A stretch of DNA of 64,000 nt, from positions 5,405,376 through 5,469,375 of the forward strand of contig OX030956.1 in assembly GCA_943735955.1 (NCBI GenBank), given 5' to 3'. The position numbers were made by a program, and so were the translations under genes. Shown piece by piece: positions 1-14,151 of the stretch; positions within the stretch are counted from its first letter, which is position 1; each line of letters begins with the position of its first letter. This DNA is from Piscicola geometra (taxonomy: Eukaryota; Annelida; Clitellata; Hirudinida; Piscicolidae). The notes below the pieces were generated by a model. It made no database searches. It saw only the letters and a program-made list of their open reading frames with translations, and had not been told where the DNA came from.

Positions 1-33
1 TTAAATGTTTATGTAAATATTCCCTAAATAAAC

Positions 34-1717
34 CTTTAGTTTCGAAACCGAGTTCTATCTCATTCAGTGGTACTGATGGCAGTGTCTGTAGGATGTGCAG
101 CTACAGTAAATATGCTATTCTGAAAAGTAAATGTTTACAAGATTTATAAGTGAAAACATTTATGAGAATATTTTTCAATTAAAACATTGTTTTGAATAAA
201 TAAAAAGGATGAAACCTTTGCTTTAGATTGAGTGTCAGCTGTATTCTTCATGAGGTTGTTCTTGATGATCATGCTGATAGCCTACAGTTAATTAAAAATA
301 ATCAATCAATCAATTATAATGAAATAAATCATAATTATTACTGAAATCTCATTATTACCAGTTTAAGTGATACAAATTAATATTCTCATTACCATTAATA
401 TCACAACTATTTATTTGAATAGATATTAAGGATGATGATGATGTTGAAGATGATGGTGATGATGATGATGACGACCTTAAGGACTACAGCGGGGTCGTGG
501 TGGAGGGGCATTTGGAGGGTGTTTGCAATGCCTTCGACTCCTGCCTTGAAGTCTGCAGAGGCGACTGTGAATGGGGTGCATGAGGTTTTATGGTAGGTTC
601 AAATAGATGTTTTTTATAGTGGTCACCAAATATAAGTTTAGATTTCGAATTTCGAGATTTAGGAGAAATATCTTTGTAGGTTTTATGATCAATCATGGAA
701 GAATATAATGTGGATAGGTTTATAGATTGCAGTTGTTTTAGAAATGATAACCTTAAGAAATCTAAATCTTCGAACACCTTAAAATAAGAAGTACTCATTC
801 AAAAAATTCTCAATGGCTGCCATAGATATTCAACTTTTTAGATAGACAGTTAAAAAAGTATGTCTGAAAAATGGCACAACAAATAATTATAACAAAAGAA
901 GCATGTGGTCCTAAAACCATGGATGACCATAGATTCTGATATTTTCAAGTAACTATAAATGACTCACAGTCCATGCTGTCTAGTGGGTTGTCTGCAGCGG
1001 TCTTTTGTTGAGGTGTTGTGACTTTTGAGGCTGTTAGAGGTTGTGGTGGTGATTACAGTGTTTTATATTGTAATAATCAAAATATATATAAATAAATAAA
1101 ATTCATAATAAATTTGCATTAATAAATTTATAATACCATTACCTTTTCTTTGGTACTCAAGTCGAATAGCATGAGAAAGAATCCAGTGGGTAGTGAGAGT
1201 TCGATCAGATGTGGGGTAGGGACAATTGAGGTCAGTTGCATACTGTATGTTAAATGTTGAGATATTCTAAAATCACCTAATTATGAGTTCAATAGTTATT
1301 AAATTGATTAGATTTTTTTGATAGAAAAATAAATTAAAATTGAGACCTTTTATGATTATTATTAACTTTAAAAACCTTTTGGAACACTTCTTCCCAGTCG
1401 CCAGCACTGGTGTTTCTCAAGGCTTTCCTTTCCTCGGACTTGTAATGGTTGATCTTCTGGTCCTCCAGCCAGCACACCAAATTGCGGAAATTTTTCTCTT
1501 CTTATTGAAAAAAAACTTAAAATAGTATTTTCATTATTAACAAAAATAGAAAAGTACCCATGCTACTTAGAAAGTAATAATTACAGAAAAAAATTAGTTC
1601 TAAATTGACACAAAAATTATCTTAGCCAATACAACTAGTTCTAATTATATACACTTTACCTTCTAAATTTTGGTCAAGAGAATGAAATTCAAGAGCTTTT
1701 AATTTTCTTTTGAACAT
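34..1717 (-). CDS. RTRAF: RTRAF (CLE7/C14orf166-type RNA transcription, translation and transport factor), 3' end missing
   Basis: Seven exons read on the minus strand: 1717-1660, 1500-1376, 1242-1143, 1030-968, 564-476, 281-216 and 85-34. All have GT/AG borders and matching phases. The first exon begins MFKRKLKALEFH, as in animal RTRAF (MFRRKLTALDYH). Exon 2 carries NFRNLVCWLEDQKINHYK, exon 3 DLNCPYPTSDR and IRLEYQ, exon 5 DFKAGVEGIANTLQ, and exon 7 PLNEIELGFETK, all in the family's order. The last part (about 60 residues in the human protein) lies left of base 1. From family knowledge, RTRAF binds RNA, is part of the tRNA ligase complex with RTCB and DDX1, and joins kinesin-associated RNA granules. 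The start is the only ATG that gives the conserved N-terminus. The family call rests on recalled sequence similarity; the exon borders are read directly. Confidence 0.9.
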
Positions 1718-4444
<2,727 letters not shown>

Positions 4445-5382
4445 ATGTTCAAGTTATTGATCCTTTTCGTTTGTTTCATAGCCGTTGCCTCAGGTTTGAA
4501 TTTATTAATTTTTAAAACTTGAAAGTTATTTAATCATGAATTAATGAAAAAACTAAAATTTGAACATTTTATTTATTTATTATAATGTCTTTTTTTTTGA
4601 ATGAATATAATAAATATTATTTTTTACTGTGTTTTATATGGTTATTTGATTTCATAAAAATATTTCATCTTAAAAAACTATATTATTTTATTTTGACTTT
4701 TTTTGCTAACTTACTTCAATGCAATCAGGATTGGTGGCTGTGAGGGAGGGATATAAAAACATGTATGAGCATTACCCAGAATACAAAAATATGGTGAGTA
4801 TTTATAAAACTTAAATTTAATTATAAAATGTTTAATGTAATTAATTCTTATTATGTGGTAGTTATAGAATATATATAATGTATGTATCATTTAAACGATA
4901 ATCAAATCATTCTTTATATAGAGTATAGAACTATATATTCATTTTCATATTCATATTTTCATATTCATTTAACTATATATTGTCATTTTCTTTCAAAATA
5001 CTGGCCGGGTATCAATGGAATAATTACAATAGGAATAGTAACAAGAGGTTAAAAGACATACTGTGCAACAAATCCAATGTTTTTAATGGGTCAATTAATA
5101 TTTTATATTAATAATTATACTTTATTATCATTTACAAATATCTTTAGAGAGTTGAAGAAGTAGAGGCCAAACTTTTGGAGAGGATTCCCAGTGCCCAGGT
5201 AGGCGCTAACAATGAACACATCTTTTCGATTCTCACCACTTTCTTCTTTATTATCATTATCACTATCATTTATAATTATCAGAATAGTCATCATAGCCAT
5301 AATTGCAATTATCATCATAATCATACCAATCTCAATCATCATCATCATCTGCAACATCATCATTATCCTTCTCTTGATCATC

Positions 5383-5415
<33 letters not shown>

Positions 5416-7728
5416 ACCACCACCATCATCATGACCACCACCATCATCACGTAAAGTTTATGGTGTTTGTCGAGCCCTTCCCAGAGGAGTTCTCTTTCGG
5501 CAAGGTTGGTTTGTTGGTGCGTGATGGAATTGTCGTCGAGCCGCCAGTCTACTTCGCTTCAAGTTTGTGGCTGTCGTGGGGGTCGTTGTGGTGGCTGGTG
5601 TGATGGATGTTGTGGTGGATGTCGTGGTGGTTTTTGTGATGGCTGGTGTGGTGGCTGTTGTGGTGGATGTCGTGGTGGTCGTTGTGATGGCTGGTGTGGT
5701 GGATGTTGTGGTGGAGGTTGTGGTGGCTGGTGTGGTGGATGTTGTGGTGGAGGTTGTGGTGGCTGGTGTGGTGGATGGTGTGGTGGCTGTTGTAGTGGCT
5801 GGCGTGGTGGATGTTGTGGTGGCTGTTTTGGTGGCTGTTGTGGTGGCTGTTGTGGTGGATGTTGTGGTGCTGCATGGGACATAGTGGGCGTAATGGCTAA
5901 TGTTTAGGTGTCTGTTATATAGTGGCTTTAGTGGTAGTAGTGGTCACGGTTTTTGAAGCTGTTGTGATTGCTGAGTAGTTGATTCTCAGATGGTTTTTAC
6001 CATTTAGTAGAGGTGTTTTTAAAACTGGTCTATTGGTAGTTGTTGTTTGCAATAGGCGGTTTTATTTATAAACAATTTACTTTTATTTTAATGACAGACC
6101 ATGAGCGAAAATGTGTATTTTAAGAAAACAACCAGAGTCGTATTTAAATATCTAAATATCTATTTTCTATAAAAGTAATGAACCAAAATAAAGACAAAGT
6201 CAAGTTAAAATTATATATCTTTAAGTTATAAATAATAGCTTAGTGCTATTTAGAACGTCACACTTCACGCTGTAGAAATAAAAAATATTATTTCTATAAA
6301 TCTGATGATCAATCCATAAAACCATTGATTTTAAAAAATATATTAACAAAATTATGTTACAATTCACAGCAAAAATAGTGCAAGATTGGACTCCGTACAT
6401 TGGAAAGGTTGGAAACTGAGATTGAAAACTGACAACTTTGAAGCTTTAAGTTATAAATAAATAACAACTTGCTTTCATTGTATAATACCTTTTTTAAAAT
6501 CTTTTTAAAATATAACTTTTTTTATAAGTTTTTTATAATTATTTATAGGCTATAAGTTATACCTTTTCTGATTCATGTATCTAAATCGTAGCTCAATTTT
6601 AAACAATTAAATATAAATAAAAACAATAAATTGCAATTGATTGATAGATTTCAAAAACTATAGTCTATAGTTATTTTTATAAAAACCTATTTAAAATATT
6701 TAAATTGATTTATTAATATGCACATAAACTATATCCAAGACTTGGCAGTCGGTGATGGAGGCGTTAGAGAGGCAAGAGGGTATAGATCAAGTCAAGGTAG
6801 GAGTAAAACCAGAAAAATGTTTAATTCATGAAAATAATTATTGTAATTTATGAATTATTTAATAATCTTAAAACGTATTCATAATTATTGAATGCACCTG
6901 TAATATTCCCTATTATTATTGTTGATTTTATCTTTTTCCTCATCTAAATTAATTGTATATCGACATGACATTGATAATGAAAACATGAGATACATTCACA
7001 CAAATTTCGATTTGAAAGTCTGCTTAAAAGTAATTTAAATAGTTTTTTAAGATCTATATTTCAAAATGATTCAATGAGCCTTCCTTTCGCGCAGTTCGAT
7101 ATGAGGCTGAACGGCAATTCTGTGTACGACAACACCGATGGTTAGTTATTTCATCAGGAATCTACGAACCTTAAATCACTTCGTTTAACCTTCTAATTCT
7201 ATTCATTTTATGTCTATTTCTCTTCTCCTCAATCGGTATATTGACAAAATAGACCTTAAACAATAGAATTTTTAAAATAGATCTTAAAAAAATATACTCT
7301 AAAAAATAAATCTTGAAAAAATAGATTTAAAAAAATATTTTAGAAAAAAACATTTAAAAAAATAGAACTTGAAGAATAGACCTTAAACAAAATAGTTCTT
7401 TAAAAAAAGTATATTAAATTTTTATCCAAAAGGTTGAAGATAAGATGGGGGGAAAATGTTAAGATATTTTTGTTAAAGTCTTTTTTCCCCTAATCTTCTT
7501 CCATCCTGTCCCCGCACTATACCGCTATAATCTATACGCTTGCTAATCTGTATGATTAATTCAATAAATACGGATCAAATTGCAATTTCAATTAACATTG
7601 AATATTTAATAAACGTTAATTTCAAATTTAAATTCCTTAAAGGAAAGACACCCTTCGTGGTGTTGAGGGTGAATGAGCAAGGTCACGTCCTGGACCCCAG
7701 TGATCGCCAGAAAAGAGCTATTGTATAA
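4445..7728 (+). CDS. Small secreted protein, unrecognised, 165 residues, 8 exons
   Basis: Eight exons join in phase: 4445-4493, 4729-4793, 5148-5198, 5457-5562, 6370-6407, 6740-6796, 7095-7140 and 7643-7728 (stop TAA). Each intron has GT/AG ends. The first exon is a clear signal peptide (MFKLLILFVCFIAVASG), so the product should enter the secretory path. The mature part is about 148 residues, has no cysteine after the signal peptide and no transmembrane segment, and mixes charged stretches (RVEEVEAKLLERIPSAQ) with hydrophobic strands (FMVFVEPFPEEFSFGK, KTPFVVLRVNEQG). It ends near a dibasic RQKRAIV. I do not recognise the family and assign no function. Exon 4 is the least certain, because its acceptor follows a CAT-rich repeat. 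It is kept because only its end phase lets exon 5 be read without a stop. Confidence 0.72.
5333..5877. repeat. CAT/CCA repeat before exon 4 and GTGGTGGCT minisatellite after it
   Basis: The region 5333-5450 is a run of CAT and ACC triplets at the end of intron 3. The region 5576-5877 repeats units like gtggctgttgtggtggatg at the start of intron 4. The Cys-Gly-rich, Val-rich and His-rich open frames here are translations of the repeats and are not genes. Confidence 0.9.
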
Positions 7729-10700
7729 AATGGAAATCATTTTGAAAGCTTTTATTGAGTGGAAATATTGTGTTTTGGGTGATTATGGTGTTTTAAAAGA
7801 AACATTAAATAATAAAATGTGTGTGGAAGATTTTATTTTAGATAAAAATGTTTTAAAAAGGGGTTGTAGATAAATATTTTTAAGAAAGAATGGTTGCAGA
7901 ATGAAATGAATAGATTATTTGATGGAAGTTGTCTTGAAATGTGGAACGATGAAACTTGCAGAAACAATGATTTTGCTAATGTTTTACTTTTAAGCAAACA
8001 AGACTGACTAGATTTAAGATCTAAAAACTTAACTTTCAATTCTATTTCTAGTTAGAAATCATATAATTTCATTGCATGCTTAATATTTATTTTGAATATA
8101 TTTTCCTATTAATTAAGACAATTCATGTTTTCACATACAGTAATCACGTTTAGGCACACCTCAGTAATATTTAAGTGTTCAATAATTAAGTAATAAACAC
8201 TGATTTTAGTTAAAGTCGTAATAGTTCAATACACTCATTAAACTCATTTTAGCAAAAATATTTCTTGAAAATACATTAAACAACTGTATCGAGAAGTCTT
8301 CTCCGAATCAGTTTGACCATCTTTTGGTTACAGTCTCTAAAAGGCTTGACAAGGCTCTGATTAAGGAATAATCATTAATCTCTATACCAATTAAAATAAA
8401 CTTAAAACTAGAGCTGTAAAAATAGATAAATCTACGTTAACTTTCAGATTAACTCGTTAATAAACTAAGGCAGTTAAAAATTAAGAGCAATAAAAATGTG
8501 AACGCAGTTAACTAAATTGATCGAAATTAAAATTTTATTTGTATTATTTTACGCTGCAGAAAATATTTTCATTCATTTTGTTGAAAAGTATTCCCCCTTT
8601 TTTTAAATGCCTCAAAAAGTAAAGAGAATTGGACATGGTAAAAGTTGGAGAAACTAGTAGAAAATCTCCAAAACTTTTCAACCTTAACCAAACAAGCGAC
8701 TTCAAATTCCGAAGATATTTTAAGATATCGTAGACTCAAACCTCTTTAAAGTTTATAGTATAAACAGATCATATTGTATTTTATCTTCAGCACTTTCACT
8801 GAAGGATATTTTTAGAAGTGGGAGTCTTTAGAGACTGTGACTTTTTTTTGGAAGATGGGAATTGCTGTTAAAATTTGAATTTTTTCAAAGCTGGTAGGGG
8901 TTTTGGAAGCATTTGACGCCGGATCAATTTTTTTTGAGGTTAAGTATTGTTTTTGAAGCTGTGAATTGTTTTTCGAAGCTGGAAACGATTAATTGAGATG
9001 AAGATTACTTAGTCAATCATTCAGCGATATCGAACAGAATCTAAGGTATGGAAGAAAGAACAAGAAGCAGCATATCTGACTCTTGCGAAACTGGCAAGAA
9101 AGTACTTGTCATCTCCTGCAAGTACAGTTCCATGTGATCGTCTCTTCAGCTTGTCAAGGCACATAGCTAGCAAGAAAAAATGCCTTTTTAGATCCAACCA
9201 ATATAGACAAGATTTATTGCTTAAGTAACTGGCACAAATTATATGTGTGAAATTTACATTTTTTATCATTGATTCCTTCATTTTTATCTTTTAAACGTAG
9301 ATTAATTGTATAAATAAATTTTGAAGTTTCCATTTATGACAATGAAATTAAAAATATTATTTTATACTAATGTCACTTTAGCTGATGCCTGTTTGCGATA
9401 AAACGAGATTAAATTTCGATTAAAATTTTTAATCGTTGAACAGTATTAGATGTTATTCCCGCCAAGTACATTGACAACAAAGAACACAATTTACGTTTAT
9501 ATCCTTTTATGTGTAATTATATTGAAGTTTTTGACTATATTTGTTAACAAGTATTTTTACAAGAACTTTTCAACAATTTTAGCAAAAGCATAAAATATGT
9601 TTTCTAATCTTTACTGCATAGAACTAAAAGCTGTTTACATGAAAACCTGTTTCAGTTCATTCATGTCCTTTTAAGTATGAGTTTTTAATATTATTAAGTA
9701 TAGTTAAATCTCTTTGAAAGTATCATAAAAAATTTAATAGGTTGTGAAAAAATTAAAAGTTAGCTTCTGAATTAGTTCTCTGTCTTTGATGTCTTCCGCA
9801 TTTACTTAACTTTCTAGTAGAAAGTTTCTACAAATTCAATAAGAAAAAAAGAAATTTTTTAAAACTCTTTTTATGTCAAATAGAAAAAATAACAATTAAT
9901 TTGAGTCTAATTGAAAATTTAATATAATTTCTGACATCTATATGCCCTTAATATAGGCCCTATACTATAGGACAACTTTTAAGGTATTTTATTTATCTTT
10001 CTTTTATATTATTTTTATAAGTTAAATAAAATTATGTTGAAACAATTTTTTGGTTCACTTAGAACTCTTTAAAAATTTAAAATGTATTCAAGTTTACAAT
10101 ATTAACTCATTTATAAAATGGACAACTGTTATATGCATTTTGAAACAAAAATTGTAAAACAGTTTAATCATCATAGCTTTGTTCATTAAAACTTCAAAGA
10201 CTGCAAGCAAGAAACTAATATGCAGGATGTCAACACATGTGTCTTTTATTATTTAATTGCATCCATTCACTATGTAGATAATACTGAATAATCTATTGAA
10301 AGAACACCTCACAATGTGGGGTTTTTACAAAAGGATATAGTATATATAAATTATTTGCATATATCATATAGAGCCAAAATATATATATATATACATATTA
10401 TACAAATTACAATGTATGTCATACTTGATGTTTAAATGTATTCCGCTATTTTTGTTTTTGGAAGGATTATATTTACTCATAAAATTTACCCGGATTAATA
10501 ATTCTGTCTGTTTTATTTGGTCCAAAAAAATATAATCTATTGTCTAACACCACACTGAAAGTAAATGTAAATCCATGTTATAATTTCATTGCACTGTAGC
10601 ACTAAGAGACATAGTTATGTCTAAGAGTTTGTGATGTCTTTGATGCCTTTGATGTCTCTAGCTAGTAACTAACTGTTGTTAGTCAATCACACATTAGTCA

Positions 10701-10896
10701 CTTTAGATGTTTTCTTCAGTCAGGCCAGTTCAATACTTAGTAAGCGTTTAAAATGCCATCTACTCAAGGTTTTTTGCGTAAATGTTTTTTATAAAGAATG
10801 TATAAAGAATTAATAAATTACATATTTAAAAAATGAATGAAAATAATTTTTCTTGCGTAAAATCTTGCACAAAATCACCACGACCACCACCTAGAC
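7729..10896. other. AT-rich intergenic region with a hAT fossil
   Basis: Between the secreted-protein gene and ELK I see no host gene. The only recognisable item is the transposase remnant at 9013-9228. Several short open frames (7833-8039 minus, 9021-9281 minus) show no protein-like composition or splice support. Confidence 0.55.
9013..9228 (+). pseudogene. hAT-superfamily transposase, C-terminal dimerisation region fragment
   Basis: A 71-codon open stretch ends in TAA and is preceded by an in-frame stop. It reads LTLAKLARKYLSSPASTVPC followed by DRLFSLSRHIASKKK. This is the hallmark C-terminal block of hAT and ZBED transposases (typically LARKYLSIPATSVPSERLFS), needed for dimer formation. 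No catalytic domain is visible in the AT-rich sequence upstream, so this is a dead remnant. It is flanked by gattaa/gttaac-rich DNA that may be the rest of the old element (roughly 8400-9445), but I cannot define its ends. Confidence 0.8.
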
Positions 10897-13800
10897 ATGG
10901 ATTCGAACGTTTCGTTGTGGCAGTTTCTGCTGGAACTGCTCCTCTCGCAGCAGCACATCTCGATCATCGACTGGACCGACAACAACGGCGAGTTCAAGTT
11001 CTTCGATCCGGAGGAGGTCGCCCGTTTGTGGGGCGTTCGCAAGAACAAGCCGAACATGAGTTACGACAAGCTGAGTCGAGCCTTGCGTTACTACTACGAG
11101 AAAGACATCATCAAGAAAGCCAGCAGCAAGAAGTTCGCCTACCACTTTGTGAACCTACCTCAGATGATCCTCGAGCAGATCAACAGTCGCAACATCCACC
11201 CCTCCTCGCTCAACCTCGTCGAGAGTTTCCGCATTGAGAACTCTTGTTCAACGTACGAAAACTTCATTAAGTCATTTGAAGGCATCTCGCACACGAACAC
11301 CGCCACCGCACTGAAGCAAGAGTACACTAGCATCTTCTCTGACGATTCGAATGAGGCTTCAAAACTCGTCATCACCGCTGCAGACAGCAGCACCGATCTG
11401 CTCGAAAACCACCACTACCACCACCACCACCACCACAAGGCCTCCTCCATCGAAACAGACCACTCCAAAAGATATTCCATCAAAGAGGAAAAACCTTACG
11501 ACTACTCGCTCATCACTCCCTCATTCAACAAGGGTCTTGTCATCGATAACAGTTGCCAACAAATGTCCAGCAGCAGCAGTAGTTCAAGCGCAACCACGAA
11601 TATTCCTCAAATATTCCTAAATGACATGGCGTGTGCAACTTCACGGGGGCAAGATCAAAAGAGAAATACTTTTCCAGAAAGATTCCAAGCAAACGTCCAC
11701 TCTTTTGCCTCTCCGCTCCACCACAACTCCAACAACCACTCTCCCGCCCAGTTTGCAAACTCTTCGTTAAACAATCGCACGTGCAATCTCTCAACTAACC
11801 CATTCGTTAATGCGTCAGCCAACCACCATAACAACCATCCCACCATTCCTCCCAACATCCCTTCTAATTACCTTCCTTTCTTCCACCCTTCATGCATTCC
11901 ACTCATCCAGCCACTTCAACCCATCCCTAAATCATCCCATCTCTCAATCCCTAACCAACTTCCAAATCCCAACAACAACAACAACAACATTGGAACCAGC
12001 AGCGATTTGAAACAATTGAACATCACCGATGCAAACAATAATTTCGTTATAATTAACCTTTTCAACATAGACAAAAACAACAATAAAATCTCTAACAACA
12101 CCACCAATGACGTCACTAGCAACAACAACAGCAACAGCAACACTGTCATGAATGACGTAGGCAACAACAACAACACTGTCATGAATGACGTAGGCAACAA
12201 CAACAACAATAATAACATTATAAATTATAGCTGCAACACAGTAAATAGCAATAGTAATTCTTCTTGTAACAGCCCATTGTTGAGTATTTCTCCCAATCTA
12301 ATTACCGGCTTCTTCAACAACATAAATATAAACAAGCGTAGTGTTGACAACTACATGAATGACGTAGCTTATTTCGAAAAAAGAAACTCACTGAATGGTG
12401 GTAGTGGTGGGGGTGGTGCTGGTAATGATGGAGATGGTGTTAGTAATGATGGAGGTGGTGCTGGTAATGATGGAGGTGTTATTGGCTTTATGTCGTTTTC
12501 CGATGGGTTGAAGAGAGACTTCAACAACAACAAGGTGGTTGCTGTGAGGGGCATTGGAGGTAAGACAGCGGGTAGTAGTAGTGATGATGACGATGGCTGC
12601 GAAGTAACTAGAGTGGAAGGTAGTGGCGTGGAAGGTAGTGGCGAATGCAAGTCTGCCAATCATTCCACTGATTGCCAACGGAATGGCAACATTACGGAAG
12701 ACGCATTGAGGAGAAGTGACAGCTTAGTCAGTGTCAATGTTGCAGCAGCTGGTACAGCCAATAACACTCCATTCAGAGATGACAGTGACACTAATGTATA
12801 CAACAACAACAGCAACAACAACAAAATCAATATTAACATCAACGTTAACATCAGTAACAACGAAGATAGCATCAACAACAGCAACAACCCCTATATTAAC
12901 AACATCAGTAACAACACAGATAACAACATTAACAACAACAACTACAACAACAACAACAATTACTACAACAGCAACAACTTAGTAGCTTCACTTCCGCACG
13001 AAGTGGCTCTCTCGTGCGTGTCTCCTGGCCACTTCATGGCGTTTAAAAGGGCGTCCGAAGTGCTACTCTCTCCCATGGTGATGGATTTCAAGAGGTTCTG
13101 CTATAATCTGGCGAATGGCGGGTGTGGAAATGGTGGTGGTGGTGATAGTGATGGTGGTGGTGGTGATGGTGGTGGAGGTGATGGTGATGGTGATAGAGGT
13201 GGAGGTGGTGGGGAGGATAGTAGTGAAGGTGTGGATGTAGGAGATGGTGCTAGTGGGGTGGACGAGAGTGAGGAAGAAATTAAGAAAGGGGAAAGTGATG
13301 TGAGTAAGAATACAAGTTTCGGAAAGTGTGGAATGAAGATTGGTGAGAAGATGAAAGGTGAAAAGGACACTGAAACAAACGAAGAAGCAGAGAAAGACAC
13401 TCAAATCAAAGACGCAAAGAACAGAAAGTTTCATTCCAAAGTGAAACCTTGTCCACTAAAACTGCCCCAGAGCACACAAATGTTCACTCCGGTCTTTTCC
13501 ACCACGCCTTTCTTCGCTCAATCTCCCTTCTACTTCGGCAAACACTTCACACCCACCCTCATTCCCTTTCTCAGCGGTCAAATCACGCCCTGCACCAAAC
13601 TGCACTTCTGGAGTGGCATGAGCCCCATGCTGACGAACAGTCCTTGCAAGGCACACACTCTCAACACGCCTGTGCTGCCTACGCTTAGTGATCTTTGTAA
13701 TGGTAAAGTTAAAATTGAAACGGATCCGTTGACGGCCAAAAGTTCAACATCAGCGGCAATTTTTTCTAGTACTACTACTACCACTACTGCTGCTACTGCT

Positions 13801-14151
13801 TCTACCCCAGAAACAGATATAACCACCACTCTCACACTCAACCTCACTTCACCAGTCATCGACACACCACCCCTAACGACCACTCCTAGCAGCACACTCA
13901 CCACCCCCACTAGAACCTCTCCCAAAAACACTCTCACCCCACCCACCACCACCGCCATCACCACCCACCCACTCCACTTCCCTCCACCAGCCGCCCACAC
14001 CTCACCCTTCTCACCGAATGTCTTCAGGTTTCCTTCCCTCACCAGCTCCACCTTCAATTCTTTTCCTCTCCCCACCACTGATGGTGCTGATGATGATCCT
14101 CTCAACACACCCATCAATCTCATGACGCCAAGGATTAACCCGTCAATTTAA
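10897..14151 (+). CDS. ELK: ELK-type (ternary complex factor) ETS transcription factor, intronless, 1084 residues
   Basis: The N-terminal ETS domain (residues about 5-92) includes [31 protein letters not shown], the DNA-recognition helix [16 protein letters not shown] and KFAYHFV, closest to ELK1/3/4. Near residues 847-857 [10 protein letters not shown] fits a MAPK D-site. It is followed by a TCF C-box-like region with [15 protein letters not shown] and [10 protein letters not shown] (about 900). Near residue 1043 FRFP is an FxFP ERK-docking motif, followed by [13 protein letters not shown] proteins bind GGAA sites with SRF and are activated by ERK phosphorylation of S/T-P sites in this region. 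The middle (about 150-840) is low-complexity Asn, Ser, Gly and His. At 1084 residues it is about 2.5 times the human length. The whole coding region is one exon, unlike vertebrate ELK genes. The start is the first ATG in frame, matching MDPSVTLWQF of the family. Confidence 0.92.
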   Translation: MDSNVSLWQFLLELLLSQQHISIIDWTDNNGEFKFFDPEEVARLWGVRKNKPNMSYDKLSRALRYYYEKDIIKKASSKKFAYHFVNLPQMILEQINSRNIHPSSLNLVESFRIENSCSTYENFIKSFEGISHTNTATALKQEYTSIFSDDSNEASKLVITAADSSTDLLENHHYHHHHHHKASSIETDHSKRYSIKEEKPYDYSLITPSFNKGLVIDNSCQQMSSSSSSSSATTNIPQIFLNDMACATSRGQDQKRNTFPERFQANVHSFASPLHHNSNNHSPAQFANSSLNNRTCNLSTNPFVNASANHHNNHPTIPPNIPSNYLPFFHPSCIPLIQPLQPIPKSSHLSIPNQLPNPNNNNNNIGTSSDLKQLNITDANNNFVIINLFNIDKNNNKISNNTTNDVTSNNNSNSNTVMNDVGNNNNTVMNDVGNNNNNNNIINYSCNTVNSNSNSSCNSPLLSISPNLITGFFNNININKRSVDNYMNDVAYFEKRNSLNGGSGGGGAGNDGDGVSNDGGGAGNDGGVIGFMSFSDGLKRDFNNNKVVAVRGIGGKTAGSSSDDDDGCEVTRVEGSGVEGSGECKSANHSTDCQRNGNITEDALRRSDSLVSVNVAAAGTANNTPFRDDSDTNVYNNNSNNNKINININVNISNNEDSINNSNNPYINNISNNTDNNINNNNYNNNNNYYNSNNLVASLPHEVALSCVSPGHFMAFKRASEVLLSPMVMDFKRFCYNLANGGCGNGGGGDSDGGGGDGGGGDGDGDRGGGGGEDSSEGVDVGDGASGVDESEEEIKKGESDVSKNTSFGKCGMKIGEKMKGEKDTETNEEAEKDTQIKDAKNRKFHSKVKPCPLKLPQSTQMFTPVFSTTPFFAQSPFYFGKHFTPTLIPFLSGQITPCTKLHFWSGMSPMLTNSPCKAHTLNTPVLPTLSDLCNGKVKIETDPLTAKSSTSAAIFSSTTTTTTAATASTPETDITTTLTLNLTSPVIDTPPLTTTPSSTLTTPTRTSPKNTLTPPTTTAITTHPLHFPPPAAHTSPFSPNVFRFPSLTSSTFNSFPLPTTDGADDDPLNTPINLMTPRINPSI

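Noticed and set aside
5467..5907. Cys/Gly-rich and His-rich open frames of 100-146 codons
   Set aside because: They are translations of a GTGGTGGCT minisatellite, open in several frames and on both strands, with no splice or start context.
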